From assembly GCA_028274465.1 (NCBI GenBank), contig CM051455.1, positions 100,686,942-100,750,941 of the forward strand: 64,000 nucleotides of DNA. Reading direction: 5' to 3'. Positions 1 through 11,042 of the stretch are shown here, in pieces (positions within the stretch are counted from its first letter, which is position 1; each line of letters begins with the position of its first letter). Source of the stretch: Plantago ovata. Lineage: Eukaryota; Streptophyta; Magnoliopsida; Lamiales; Plantaginaceae. Both the position numbers and the translations under genes were made by a program. Under the pieces are notes generated by a model. It saw only the letters and a program-made list of their open reading frames with translations. It made no database searches and was not told the origin of the DNA.

Positions 1-96
1 GAAAACTAAAACTAATAGAATTAGGAATCGAAAGCTGAAAATATAAACAAATTAAACAGAAAAAAAGGAGTATAGTCCCCGGCAACGGCGCCAATT
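1..96 (-). mobile_element. Athila-like element, internal edge with tRNA-Asp PBS
   Basis: Internal end of a minus-strand LTR retrotransposon whose body lies left of the window. The reverse complement of 76-93 reads TGGCGCCGTTGCCGGGGA, complementary to the 3' end of plant tRNA-Asp, the primer site typical of the Athila lineage. It sits three bases from the LTR that starts at 97. No coding sequence is visible in these 96 bases. Confidence 0.8.
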
Positions 97-1358
97 TGAT
101 GAACGTGGATTTGTCGGTTCCGAATTCAGTCAAATAATATTTGTTATTTAGCCAAAGGCAATCCACAACTACAACGAAAACCGTAGTGTAGCAGTAGAAT
201 GACTCGAGTGTCGTTCTCTCAGGACTATAACTAGCTTTATCAAATCTAATTTAGAATATAAAAACAACAGACAGATAGCAAAGGGGTTTTTCTAACAGAT
301 AATAGAGATTGGTGATGGTATGATCCTTCAAAGCATAACGGGTCGATAATCATGCATAAATTCTCGGTCTTGCATGGAGATCTTTGATCAATCTAATGTC
401 CTGTTGCAATTATTAAGCACTACGAAGATAATGGGTCTGACAAGTCAATCACTATTGTCCTATTGTGTTCCGTAATTATTCAACACTACGAAGATAAACT
501 CGCGTATAGGTCGACGAGGGTCCAATTGTGCATAATAATCAATACAACATACGAGAATTTAGGCTGAGCCTGATCAACGAAATAAAGCAATAACACGGAG
601 TATAATGCGCGATATAGCCATTAGCATGATTATCTTCCCTTCGCTAAGAATTCACATACTACCACCAACGATAAGTTTATAGGCATGCAATCAACAGAAA
701 TCATAGAAGAAAACATGTTGAAAGATATAAAAAATAAGTAGAATAAACTGTAAGATACAATGTTACCGAAGGTTGTTAATCTCCCAAGAATTGCGATCCT
801 ACAAGCTCCAAACTGCTATGAAAAAGTGTCCCCTAAGCTACGAACCCCCAGAACAGGCTCTGGGAAGTTCCTACCTAAAACTACAGAGAAAGGTGAGAAA
901 GTAGGTCTGGAAAAGTATGATTTTCGGAGAAAACTGAGCAACTATATATAGGCCTCGAATAAGTGTGGGGCGGTTCGCCCCACGTCTGGGGCGGTTCGCT
1001 CCGGAGACTTTTTCGCGGAATTCCGCGTTTTCGACGCGTTTTTGTATTTCTTCCCCTTTTCAGACTCGGTTTCTGACTTCTAGTGGCCTTCTAACCTCCA
1101 GATTCGACCCCTAGACTCCAAATCCTATCCGGAAACCTTCAGATACTCCAAATAGGCTTCTGGAACACCAATTCCTTGTCAACTTCAATATAATTGCCCG
1201 GAAATCCTCGATTTTCAACCAAAACCTGTAAAATAAAATCTAAAGGGAAACGTGACACTATTCTAATAAAATGCACTAAAATATAGCTAAATTAACATAG
1301 AGGATAGCTAAAATAGGTGAAAAAGACTCAAATGAAAGTGTAAAATACACATTCATCA
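97..1358 (-). repeat. 5' LTR of Athila-like element (minus)
   Basis: The LTR reads TGATGAACG... to ...ACATTCATCA on the + strand, about 1.26 kb with TG/CA ends. It is the 5' LTR because the PBS lies directly to its left. A TATATATA box at 943-950 would serve transcription toward lower coordinates. A diverged copy of the same LTR starts at 63021. Around 966-1016 are GC-rich dyads such as GGGGCGGTTCGCCCC and GCGGAATTCCGC. The right edge cuts into Copia C1, so this element inserted later than C1. Confidence 0.8.
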
Positions 1359-2491
1359 CTTATCCTTCAGAGATAATATATCTTCATTAAACTGAACATC
1401 CCTGCTTATAATACACTTCTCCTTTCCGGGTTCAATGCACCAAAGCTTATATCCTTTAACCCCCTTTGGTACCCAATAAAGATACACCTCAATTCTTTAG
1501 CTTCCAACTGATCTTGCTTGATATGTGCTAAAGCCAAAACCCAAACACCTTGAGTTTTGAATAGCCCCCAGTTGTCCCAGTTCACACTTGCTGCGGCGTC
1601 TTAAAATCCAAAGACACAGCTGGACTCTTGTTGATGAGTATTGCTGCTGTAACCATAGCTTCTCCCCAGAAACCTTTGCTTACCTCAGAACTCAGTAGCA
1701 TACACCTAGCTCTCTCCAATAGAGTTCTATTCATTCTCTCTGCAACTCCATTCTGTTGTGGTGTACCTGCAACTGTTCTATGTCTAGTAATACCCTTTTC
1801 TTTACAGAAATTAGTAAACTCAGTAGATAAGAACTCCAATCTATTATCAGTCCTGAGATACTTCAGTGATCTTCCTGATTGATTCTCTACCTCACCTAAC
1901 CACTCCTTGAACTGATTAAATGCTTGATCCTTAGATTTCAGAATATAAACCCAGACCTTCCTTGAATAATCATCTATGAATGAGATGAAATATTTACCTC
2001 CACCTTGAGTGAGTGTCCTAGATGGTCCCCATAAATCTGAATGCACATAATCCAAGTTAGCTTTAGTAGTATGCTTCCCTGTGCTGAAACTGGTCATGTG
2101 CGCCTTCCCCATCACACATGTCTCACAGAATGGTAACTTAATGAACTTGTCTCCTCCAAGTAATCCCTGCTTGGTAAGTTCCTTCAATCCTTTTTTTCCT
2201 AGATGGCCAAGCCTCTTGTGCCATAGATATGTGTTGTCATTCCCATGAACTGCTGCACTTTCTCCAGCTACTGTGTTACCAGATAAATAGTAAAGACCAT
2301 TTTTCTTAACACCTTCCAACAATGTTTTCTGAGGAGTTAGTGTAACTCCTTGCTCAACATCGTGCATAACCCACAGAACACCATGACTACAGCTTCATGA
2401 ATAACCCATACCATCAAATTGACCAAGTGAGATCAGATTCCTCCTCAAATCAGGTATGTACCTTACACCAGTTAAAAATCTAACAGTTCCA
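1359..2491 (-). pseudogene. C1 pol fragment: integrase
   Basis: Copia GAG-pre-integrase and integrase catalytic core, which insert element cDNA into the host genome. The main open stretch (2367-1582) carries the HHCC zinc-binding region (WHKRLGHLG, CETCVMGK), then LDYVHSDLWGP, FIDDYSR, LRTDN and [10 protein letters not shown], which mark the DDE core. Weaker homology continues in other frames to 1359 (RCIFIGYQRG). It ends abruptly at the Athila-like LTR. Frame breaks at about 2370-2490 and 1582 show decay. Confidence 0.85.
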
Positions 2492-3526
2492 TCATGCAAC
2501 TTCAACAACATCACCAATGCCTTTGACCATGCATGACTGATTGTTCCCCAAAATTACAGTTCCACCTTTCCCATATTTGAAGTTTGTAAACCATTCTTTA
2601 ACCGGACTCATGTGAAAAGAGAACCCATAATCAAGTATCCAGGATAAGTCTATATTAGAAATAGAGACCATAAGTACCTCTGATATGTCAAATGATTGTG
2701 TATCCTGTGCCACATCAACTGTTCCTGCCTCTCCCCCAGATTTCTTTGGCTTCCTGTTGTTCCACACAGGGCAATCCTTCTTGAGATGTCCCTTATTGTG
2801 ATAGTGATAGCACCTCCTGTTCTCTACAGAATCTGATGACCTCTTACTCTCTTGCTTCTTATATTTCTCCTTTGGTAATCTTTCCCTTGCAGTACCACCC
2901 TTCCTGGAACCATGGTATTTCATAGCAAGACTTTCAGCTGAATGTCCACCTTCATGCAGATTCTTCTGCTTATGGAACTCCCTAGTATTTAATGATTCCC
3001 TTACCAAATCCAAGGTCACTGCAACATTTCCAAACATCAACGAATCTCTGAAGTTCTCATAGGGGTTAGGCAGGGAGTTGAGCAACACCATAGCTTTGTC
3101 TGCGTCTGTAGTCTTATCACCAACATTCTCCAAGTGTGTTGTGATCTTGTCAAACTCTACCAACTGCTCCAAAACCGACCTACCTTCAACTATCCTAAAA
3201 CCAAGAAACTTCTGCTTGAGATACATCATCTGGGCTGATGATTTTCCCATATAAACTTCTTCAAGTTTATCCTAGATTGTTTTTGCATCAGTACACTTAA
3301 TTACCTCCCTCAATGCTTCGTCCCTTAATGAGTGAACAAGTGTATTATATGCCTTCTTCTTGATTTCCTTCTTCTTTTAATCGTCTTTAATATCCTTAAG
3401 ACCTTCATCCCCCAACATAGCATCGTTAGCTCCATAATCTGATAACAAAGCCTTAATCCTCAGTTTCCACAGGCTGAAATCAGTGTGTTTCGTCAGCTTC
3501 TCAATCTCGTCTTTAGTTGACGACAT
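2492..3526 (-). pseudogene. C1 gag and start of protease, broken
   Basis: Copia gag polyprotein, which forms the virus-like particle and binds element RNA. Translation from the ATG at 3526 starts MSSTKDEIEKLT, followed by a UBN2-type gag region. There are two in-frame stops before the long open stretch beginning at 3250. A zinc knuckle (CYHYHNKGHLKKDC) lies near 2790. The protease site that should read D-S-G followed by a small residue reads ILDYGFSFHM, so the active-site serine is lost. The start was chosen because it lies about 50 bases downstream of the primer-site-like sequence. Confidence 0.8.
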
Positions 3527-3574
3527 TTCTTATATCAAGCTTTGGATTCTCCTGGTAAACTCCTTCTACCCTTC

Positions 3575-3594
3575 TTCTCATAGACGGCGCCAAT
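3575..3594 (-). other. C1 primer binding site, Gypsy-like sequence
   Basis: Directly inside the C1 LTR the minus strand reads TTGGCGCCGTCTATGAGAAG. This resembles the primer sites of plant Gypsy elements (compare G1 at 5571-5591) and not the initiator-Met sequence TGGTATCAGAGC found in many plant Copia elements and in Sirevirus B here. Confidence 0.55.
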
Positions 3595-4104
3595 TGTTGA
3601 GTTCGATTCCAACAATAGTCGATTCTACCTAATCACAAAAGCTCACAACACAACTAAACCACCAAGATCAGTTGCACCAATCAAACACACACGCAAGCAA
3701 CCAAAACCAGAAAACAGAACAAGAACGCAAGCAAGAAAGAACACAAGAGTTTAACGTGGTTCGGTTGTAAATAACCTACGTCCACGGAGATCAACCAGCT
3801 TCAATATATCAACACCAATTACAAGTCCCTAACAGTATGCAAGAAACAAGAACAAATCTGTCTCTCAAAGCTAGAACCTATAATGTATAATATATCATTT
3901 GTCGAAGTAGTCGAACAAGCCTTCTTTGTCGTGTTGTTATGTCTCTTGATCTGGTATGAGCATTCAGTAATCACCCCTTTATATAGCATACAATTCGCAG
4001 CTAAAACCCAAAGGATTTCGAATAGGAATTGATTTCCTAATGGAGACAATTACCTTTTCCTGACTGCTTTCGGAAACAGGAGTTATCCACGGAGTTGCTC
4101 AACA
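3595..4104 (-). repeat. 5' LTR of Copia C1
   Basis: 510-bp LTR with inverted ends TGTTGAG and CTCAACA. The primer-site-like sequence abuts its left edge and G1 gag resumes at 4105. Only this LTR of C1 is in the window. Confidence 0.8.
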
Positions 4105-5515
4105 CCTTTCTTAACACCTACCTACTGTAGCTGTTGTTGTTGAGATAACACCTCACACTATTGACGAAGTCCCTCAGACCTTCATTTGGCTTTTGAACGA
4201 TTTCAACCAAGTATCTTAGTCTCCGTTTAGCTTTCATGGCCTTCTCGAATCTATTGGAGAATTCTTGGTAGAGTTCCTTGTAAGACCTGATGGAGCGAAG
4301 AGGGAGGCGCGACCACCATTTCATTGCTTCCCCTGTGAGGTTGGCCGAGAAGAGTAACGCCTTTGTCTTAGAATCGTGGCCTTATGCATCCATCTTGGTA
4401 CCGAATCTTATCAAGTTGTCGTTGGGACAACTTGTTCCATCATAGCTTTCGAACGTTGAAAACCCTCTCTCAACCTTTGCTTGGTGGTACCTTATCTCAT
4501 CACACAATGAACTTGGATCTTGATCCTGCTCTTGCTCTTGGACAACGTTCCTCAAGGTTTCTATCCGAGCTTTAAGGGCAGTCCTTTGAGCTCTTAGTTC
4601 TTCCAAAGTGAGTCTTCTCCCAGTGACTGGGTTGATCCCGACCAAAGGGGTTACCTCTGCAACGGTTCTCAAAGCATTGTTCTCTGCCATCACTTCGGGC
4701 CGATTTTGAGGAGTGGCCTGGTTGGGAGTAACTTGGTTTGGAGGAGCGGCAGGGTTTGCAACTTGAACCGGACTCTCTTGAGGAACAATATTTTGCATTG
4801 ACGCCCTTATCCTTCTATCAATCAATTCCCTTAAGTCATCGGGAGCCCATTGTGGTCCCAATCTAGATTGAACCCTTGGAGGTCCAAGTCTAGACTGGAT
4901 TGGCCTTGTATTAGCTGTTGAATGAGATTGATCTTGAGCTTGGGGCACCCTTGGTTGGGATTGCTGAGGAGCACGAACATTCTGGAGGGGTGGCCCTGGT
5001 GCTTGTGGGTGTCTTACCCCCGGGCTTGGAGTTCCTCTTCTACTCTTGCTGCTTCATTCGCCCCAAGCATCCTTGTATGGTGAGAAGGAACAAGCCGTAT
5101 TGAGCTTCACCCATCCCGTAATTTGCTGGTCGGACCACCTGGCTATTGGGAAGGGTGAAGTTCAATGCGGCTGGCGGTGGAGGGTTCACCGCGGCAGAAG
5201 GTAGATGATGATCCCTTGGGATGTGAGGATGATCCCTCGAAACACCATTATTCGAGACTCTTAATGCCCCAAAATCACTTCCAGCTGGGACGTCCTAGGG
5301 TTGATTTTCGCCCGACCTTTCCTCTCGGGATCCCGTGACATTAGTGAATGCCCCATCTATCATTTCTTGATTCCTTTCAACATTGTTATTTCTAGGATCC
5401 CTTGAAGTAGCTGCTCTTCCTCCTCCTCGGCTATTTAGAGGGGGCGGCCCCTCAGGCGAGGAGGATTCTCTGCTGCTGCGTTGGCGAGTCGGGTACTTCG
5501 CCTCGGATTAGCCAT
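4105..5515 (-). pseudogene. G1 gag, truncated and frameshifted
   Basis: Gypsy gag (Retrotrans_gag type). The ATG at 5515 gives an N-terminus beginning MANPRRSTRLANAAAE. A proline/glutamine-rich segment follows (open 4948-4382), then the conserved capsid signature EAMKWWSRLPLRSI with YKELYQEFSNRF (near 4325-4240). Stops interrupt the frame at about 5435 and 4382. The protein would assemble the element's particle. The C-terminal end is lost where Copia C1 inserted. Assignment to the Tat group rests on the capsid motif and the primer site. Confidence 0.75.
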
Positions 5516-5570
5516 TTTGAGGAGTGGCTCTTGGCTCGACCAGTAGGGAAAGGAATGACCTTTTGATCGG

Positions 5571-5591
5571 CTTCCCACAGACGACGCCAAA
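5571..5591 (-). other. G1 primer binding site
   Basis: The minus strand reads TTTGGCGTCGTCTGTGGGAAG next to the LTR edge at 5592, a primer-site type common in plant Gypsy elements. Confidence 0.65.
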
Positions 5592-6559
5592 TGTTGAAGG
5601 GTTGTTCGTGCTTTCTTTCAAATTCGTCCTAAGTCTTTTCCAAAGGATATTCCTTTGGTCTTCTCTGAAGGATGTTCCTTTGACTTTAGGTAAACTCCGT
5701 GTGACTTCCTTGTACCTGAAATGAACTAGATGGGGGGGGGGTTAGTAACTCTTACCCGGTCTGTCGAATATCAGACCGGAGGGACGACTTTACGTGTACG
5801 GAGTTGAAGGGATTCCCTAGTATGAGTAGTAAATGCGATAGGTGAACAATAATTGCTTACATTGGGATCATGAATGAGGTCCCCTTATATACTCATAATA
5901 TTTTATTGTCACTTTATGTAGGATCGTGACAAGTGTCCGTCTGAGATTGAATCCTCCTTTGGCCCAAGCCCATTAAGGAGGTCCATGGGCTTTGGCCCAA
6001 ACATCCAAACTACGGTTTGGAGGGTATTATGGACATTTCAAGACTCATGAAATCTTCTGGATGGCGCCCCCCCAGGGATCGACCAGATGTGGTCGACCTG
6101 GGTGCTCGAGCCCTGCCCCAGGATCCACAGCTCGAGTAGTGCTCTGCCTGGTTTCCTCTGGAGGGTGTTCCCTTGTCGAGCCCTAGAGATGTTACTTGAG
6201 CCACTTTAGTCAGCTTGTCCTTAGTGAGCTTTCTTGATGGTCGACCTCTTTATGCTGGTCGGACCACCTTGAGTAGTCGAACCCTAGGATGTTGCTCGAG
6301 CTACTTTAGTCAGCTTGTCCTTAGTGAACTTTCTTGAGGGTCGACCTCTTTATGCTGGTCGGACCATATGATGGTCGATCCATACTCAGGTGACATGCCT
6401 GTAAGTATGGTCGAGCCACTTGAGGAACAGTCCTCAGGGCCTTGTCGCACTCTTAGACCGCTCCAGTTCGTAAATGCGGATTGGACATATTTTAACAGCA
6501 ACACAAGCCACCATAAACCAAGATCTCACTCACTTATTATCGTGATTCGGGGTGGAACA
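5592..6559 (-). repeat. 5' LTR of Gypsy G1
   Basis: About 968 bp, + strand TGTTGAAGGG... to ...GGGTGGAACA. The left edge is fixed by the primer site; the right edge is inferred from the TG/CA rule and is less sure. It contains a G9 run near 5732 and an internal tandem duplication (6175-6367). Confidence 0.6.
6175..6367. repeat. Two-copy ~100-bp tandem duplication in G1 LTR
   Basis: Two adjacent copies share CTTTAGTCAGCTTGTCCTTA and TCGACCTCTTTATGCTGGTC with a few substitutions between them. The period is about 101 bases. Confidence 0.85.
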
Positions 6560-7083
6560 TCTTCATGCGTTCACTTAGTTACATAAATTAATTTCGCCTT
6601 GAAATTCCATCTTGGTTTTAATCAGAGATGTGTCATTTCTCGTACTTTTGGAATCTTGGGTTAACGCTAGGGCACAAAAAAAATGATTAATATTTACCCC
6701 GCCATAATGAGGATATTTGACATGTTGGGCATTTATAGTCCTCCCAGTCATTGTCTGGGGTGCTATGCTTTTGCATTTTTTTTAATAGAAAAAAAAACAT
6801 TTATTAAACCTTTTTATTTTTGTTTCTTGACAAAATTAACAGGTCTCTCAAAACATGACCAACCAGGCAACCACAATATATGCCAATCCACACCATATTA
6901 CACGCAAAATATGCATATTACATAAATCAGCTCAATTCTTACAAAACCGAAAACAACGTCATAACAGGTCTCATGTATAAGTAGGTATTAGATTGCGCGC
7001 GCGCGCACACACATATATATAGTTTCATTGCAAAAATCATAAATTGTAAACGTGAAATCTTAAATGAACTTTATTTCAAGAGA
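6560..7083. other. AT-rich spacer with compound microsatellite
   Basis: No gene seen. Between 6994 and 7021 a compound dinucleotide run passes from (GC)n through (AC)n to (AT)n. Confidence 0.6.
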
Positions 7084-7202
7084 TACTTCTTCCGGAAATT
7101 TTATAGTTTCCCACTTTTTTTATTGACTTTTCAATGTTCAATTTGACCTCACATTAATAATAACTCGTTGCAAAAAAAAAAAAAATTAAAAATTATATTA
7201 TT

Positions 7203-7437
7203 TTCATAAGATAATACTTGCAAGAATGAAAGAGTTAGAAGAGAGGAGAGAATGTCATTGTATTATCAAAATTGTATCTCAATGTACAAATTCAAGCCCT
7301 ATTTATAGGGATCTCTCTGTAACTAAGTGAGTTTGTAACTCTCACTTTACATAATAATAACAATAAGTAAAGTACATAAATGGAGTATAGGAAGAGCCAT
7401 GAACTAATGACATTCATATTTATAACACTCCCCTTGA
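7203..7437 (-). repeat. 3' LTR of Copia C2
   Basis: Short LTR nearly identical to 10157-10382, including CAAGCCCTATTTATAGGGAT, which supplies a TATA-like box. The right edge TATAACA abuts the polypurine tract. The left edge is approximate. Confidence 0.75.
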
Positions 7438-7562
7438 ATGACATTAGTTTATTTATCGGATACGCTTTGAAGTTATTGCCTCGTTAAAAACCTTGCTAAG
7501 AAAAACCCAGTGGGATAAAAATTTAGCGAAGGGAAAAAGAGTGTAGTGCGTATCCGTCTCCC

Positions 7563-9190
7563 CTGATTCAAACATCACTTTATGTCTTTTAGTCGCCGCA
7601 TTCCAATCTTTCGGACCAATCTTTGAAATGAAGATGTTGAAAGTGACTTGGTGAACAAATCTGCTAAATTCTCAGACGAACGGATTTGTTTTACTTTGAT
7701 AGCCCCTTGTTTTTGTATGTCATGAGTGAAGAAGAACTTTGGTGAAATGTGCTTTGTCCGGTCTCCTTTAATAAATCCTTCCTTCAATTGTGCGATACAA
7801 GCTGCGTTATCCTCATAAAGTACTGTCGGAACTTCCTCTTGGAATGTAAGACCAGACATATTGCGAATATGTCCAATTAAGGTTCTCAACCAGACACATT
7901 CAACTTGCTTCATGGATTGCTATCAATTCTGCATGGTTAGAAGTGGGAACAACCAAAGTTTGCTTAAGAGAACACCATGAAATAGCAATACCTCCACAAG
8001 TGAACAAATAACATGTTTGAGAACGGCCTTTGTGTGGATCAGACAAATATCCAGCATCGGCATATCCAATTAACTTAGAGCTACCAGAGTTCAAATAGTA
8101 CAAACCCATATCACTTGTACCTCGAAGGTACCTAGTAAGTTAACCGCAAAAGCTATATCTGGTCGTGTGTAGTTAGCAAGGTACATTAGTGCGCCAATAG
8201 CACTAAGGTACGATACTTCAGGACCAAGAAGTTCTTCATTCTCTCCCAGAGGTCTAAAAGGATCTTTTTCCACATCTAAGTTTCTTACAACCATGGGTGT
8301 ACTAAGTGGATGTGCCTTATCCATGTAGAATTGTTTTAGCAATTTTTCTACGTAATTCGATTGGTGCACAAACGTTCCATTTTCCAAGTGCTCGATTTGC
8401 ATACCTAAACAATACTTAGTTTTTCCAAGGTCTTTCATTTTAAAATTTTTCTTCAAACAATCAACCGCTTCTGATAGCTCTTCAGGAGTACCAATAATGT
8501 TCAAGTCATCAACATAGACTGCGATAATGAAAAAATTTGCTCCGGATCGTTCAATAAAAACGCATGGACATATGGTATCATTCTTGTATGCTTCTTTTGA
8601 TAAGAATGTGCTTAAACAATTGAACCACATTCGTCCTGATTATTTTAGTCCATATAGAGCTTTATTTAATTTGATCGAATGAACTTCTCGAGCATTTGGG
8701 TGTTGTGCTTCAGGCACTTTGAATCCTTTAGGAGTTTTCATATAAATATCATTCTCCAAGGACCCATATAAATAGGCCGTTACTACATCCATGAGACGCA
8801 TCTCAAGTTTTTCATGTATAGCCAGACTTATTAGGTAACGGAATGTAGTAGCATCCATTACTGGAGAATATGTTTCTTCATAATTCTAGATCTTTGAGTA
8901 AAGCCTTGTGCGACAAGTCTTGCTTTATATCTTTCAACTTCATTTTTCTCATTTCTTTTTCGTACAAATACCCATTTATATGCAACGGGTTTTATACCAT
9001 TTAGTGTACGGACTACAGGTCCAAAAACTTTACGCTTACTCAGAGAGCTTAATTCTTTGTTGATAGCATCTTTCCATTTTGGTCAATCACTTCTACGCCT
9101 ACATTCTTTCATTGATGTAGGTTCAAGATCCTCACTTTCTTCAATAATATCGCGCGCTACATTATATGAGAAAATATCATCGATGTTTGT
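7563..9190 (-). pseudogene. C2 reverse transcriptase and RNase H, broken
   Basis: Copia pol 3' half, which copies element RNA into DNA and removes the RNA template. In minus-strand order the RT start (YKWVFVRKRNEKNEVERYKA, near 8990-8930) and RT core (VVTAYLYGSLENDIYMKTP, 8858-8640) are followed by the catalytic AVYVDDLNIIG (near 8515), MYLANYTRPDIAFAVN, and the RNase H region (GYADAGYLSDPHKGRSQT, TKHISPKFFFTHDIQ). Several stops and frameshifts separate these blocks, at about 8870, 8635, 8100 and 7910. The C-terminus ends near 7570. Confidence 0.85.
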
Positions 9191-9228
9191 ATCATGTCGA
9201 TTCCATATCTTTCCAGTTACGACATAAT

Positions 9229-10091
9229 TAATGGAGATCTCTTCATTTCAACAAGGTGTTTTGCTGTACGGCAAGTACGAGACTTATGATTTGTCATGCC
9301 ACACCTCTAGCACATTTCAACATTATTTTTTAATTGTCCACTTTTCCATTATTTGGCTTCTCTTGTTGACTTGCATTTTTGAAGCCACTACTTTGACGAG
9401 ACCCCCCACGTTCACGTCCATATCCACGGCCTCGGCCACGCCCACGTACATGACCTCTACCACGACCGGGGTTTTGGCCATTATTGTTAAACTTTGTGGA
9501 ATTTGCTTCACGCAACGGCTTTGAACCACTTGGGCGGGATTCATGATTTTTCATCAAGAGCATATTATTTTTTTCAGCCACAAGAAGGCATGAGATTAAA
9601 GCTGAATATTTTGTAAACCCTTTCTCATGATATTGCTGCTGCAGGAGCAAGTTATTAACATGAAAAGTAGATAGTGTCTTTTCGGGCTTATCCGCTTCCG
9701 TGACTTTCTCACCACATATCTCTAATTGAGAGGTGATCTTAAACATTGTTGAGTTAAAATCGGTCACACATTTAAAATCTTGGAAACGAAAATGTAACCA
9801 ATCATAACGAGCGGTAGGCAGTGTCACGGTCTTTTGATAATCGTACCTCTCATTGAGGTTATTCCAAAGATCTGCAGGATCTTTGACGGTAAGATATTTA
9901 GCTTTGAGGCCTTCATCAAGATGGTGGCGGAGAGAAAGATCATCGCCTTGGCTGGACGCGGTATTTTCATCTTTTATGGTGTCTCCGAGACCCTTAGCAT
10001 CGAGGTGAATTTTCGCATTGAGAACCCATGATAGGAAATTGTTCCCGGAGATGTCCAAAGCGACAAATTCAAGATTGTAAAGATTTTCCAT
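9229..10091 (-). pseudogene. C2 gag with interrupted zinc knuckle
   Basis: UBN2-type Copia gag. The ATG at 10091 gives MENLYNLEFVALDISGNNFL, followed by the helical capsid region, an arginine/glycine-rich stretch (GRGRGHVRGRGRGRGYG) near 9430 and a CCHC knuckle near 9290-9250 in which a stop replaces one internal codon. The open frame to 9330 covers most of the capsid. The start lies about 60 bases inside the right LTR. Confidence 0.8.
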
Positions 10092-10156
10092 GATCAAACT
10101 TAGGAAGAATTGAACGATTAGGAGTCGGACTAGCTCGGTAGAGTTGTGCTGATAAC

Positions 10157-10382
10157 GTTTCATAAGATAATAACTTGCAAGAATGAAAGAGTTAGAAGAG
10201 AGGAGAGAATGTCATTGTATTATCAAAAGTGTATCTCAATGTACAAGTTCAAGCCCTATTTATAGGGATCTCTCCATAACTAATTGAGTTAGTAACTCTC
10301 ACTTTACATAATCATAACAATAAGTAAAGTACATAAATGGAGTATAGCAAGAGTCATGAACTCATGGCATTCATATTTATAA
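10157..10382 (-). repeat. 5' LTR of Copia C2
   Basis: Right-hand copy of the C2 LTR. The minus strand continues into GTTATCAGCAC, a shortened primer-site-like sequence, before gag. Confidence 0.7.
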
Positions 10383-10529
10383 CGATTATGAAATTATACT
10401 TCTTATATTTGTATAATATGACTTTTAAAATTAATTTTTTCATAATCAATTATGGTTAATTTGAAGTCAAACCGGACATAACAAAGTCAACTAAAACAAA
10501 GTGGGAAACTATAAAGTTTCAGGAGGAAG

Positions 10530-10850
10530 TATATCACATACAAGACAATTAAGATGTACCATAAGATATGAACCATGAATAGTGCACAATTTGTAGAGGA
10601 ACTAGCATTGATATGACATCTAAAAGGATGTTTAGTGTAGGAATTTCGATAATTAAGGCTTGGATCGAAAAATTGAATTTGACTAAGCGGTGCGTTCTAC
10701 AAACTAGCTAATTCGCTTTAGATCGCCGTAAAACGTTACCTAATTTTTCTTTGGGTGGTTAAAAATTACAATATGTCTGTCTGATCAGACCTCTCTTCCG
10801 TAACTCGACAAGATGCCAGAAGACTCTAACTCTGCTCTGTTGGAGAATTA
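10530..10850. other. Spacer without recognised features
   Basis: Moderately AT-rich sequence with no open frame or repeat that I recognise. Confidence 0.5.
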
Positions 10851-11042
10851 ATATAAATGGAAAAGTTGAACGCAAAATTCGCACTATCAACAACATCATG
10901 CGTACTATTCTGCTTCATGCGTCCATCCCTCCATCATTTTGGCATCATGCTCTCCAAATGGCCATACATATTCATAACATCACACCTACCAAGCTCCTAG
11001 ACCAAAAATCCCCTCTACATGTGCTATATCACTGTGTGCCCT
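10851..11042 (+). pseudogene. Copia relic C3, integrase fragment (left half)
   Basis: Plus-strand translation gives NGKVERKIRTINNIMRTILL and then PPSFWHHALQMAIHIHN, the end of a Copia integrase core. It breaks at the Gypsy element G2 at 11043 and resumes in register at 30066. The GCCCT at 11038-11042 is the G2 target duplication. Confidence 0.8.

Larger units (their letters stand above)
1359..4104 (-). mobile_element. Decayed Copia retrotransposon C1 (5' part)
   Basis: Minus-strand Ty1/Copia element in the order LTR (3595-4104), primer-site-like sequence (3575-3594), gag, protease, integrase. It is truncated at 1358 by the Athila-like LTR, so reverse transcriptase, RNase H and the 3' LTR are absent here. 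Stops and frameshifts in gag and pol show it is dead. It sits inside the gag gene of Gypsy element G1, whose gag is broken exactly at the LTR edge (4105). Confidence 0.85.
4105..6559 (-). mobile_element. Gypsy retrotransposon G1, 5' end with LTR and gag
   Basis: Minus-strand Ty3/Gypsy element, probably of the Tat-type non-chromoviral group. It comprises an LTR (5592-6559), a primer site (5571-5591) and a gag gene from 5515 that is cut by the C1 insertion at 4105. The remainder of G1 would lie left of C1 but is not present, so it was lost or displaced beyond the window. Confidence 0.75.
7203..10383 (-). mobile_element. Copia retrotransposon C2, internally deleted
   Basis: Minus-strand Ty1/Copia element with two ~230-bp LTRs (about 7203-7437 and 10157-10382), a purine tract (TTCAAGGGGAG, minus strand, next to the left LTR) and a gag-pol body. 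The zinc knuckle at about 9240-9290 passes straight to sequence just upstream of reverse transcriptase, so protease and integrase are missing. It inserted into the Stowaway-like MITE. LTR edges are approximate because the terminal bases differ between copies. Confidence 0.85.
7086..10529. mobile_element. Stowaway-like MITE interrupted by Copia C2
   Basis: The outer segments 7086-7202 and 10384-10529 are inverted repeats of each other: both read inward CTTCYTCC followed by TATAGTTTCCCAC and a TTGACTTT motif. A TA dinucleotide flanks each side (7084-7085 and 10530-10531), the target duplication of Tc1/mariner-type MITEs. Without the Copia insert the element would be about 260 bp. No transposase is present. 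Confidence 0.75.

Noticed and set aside
76..93. tRNA-Asp-like sequence (also 25181-25198)
   Set aside because: Only the 3' end of the tRNA is matched and it abuts an LTR: these are primer binding sites, not tRNA genes.
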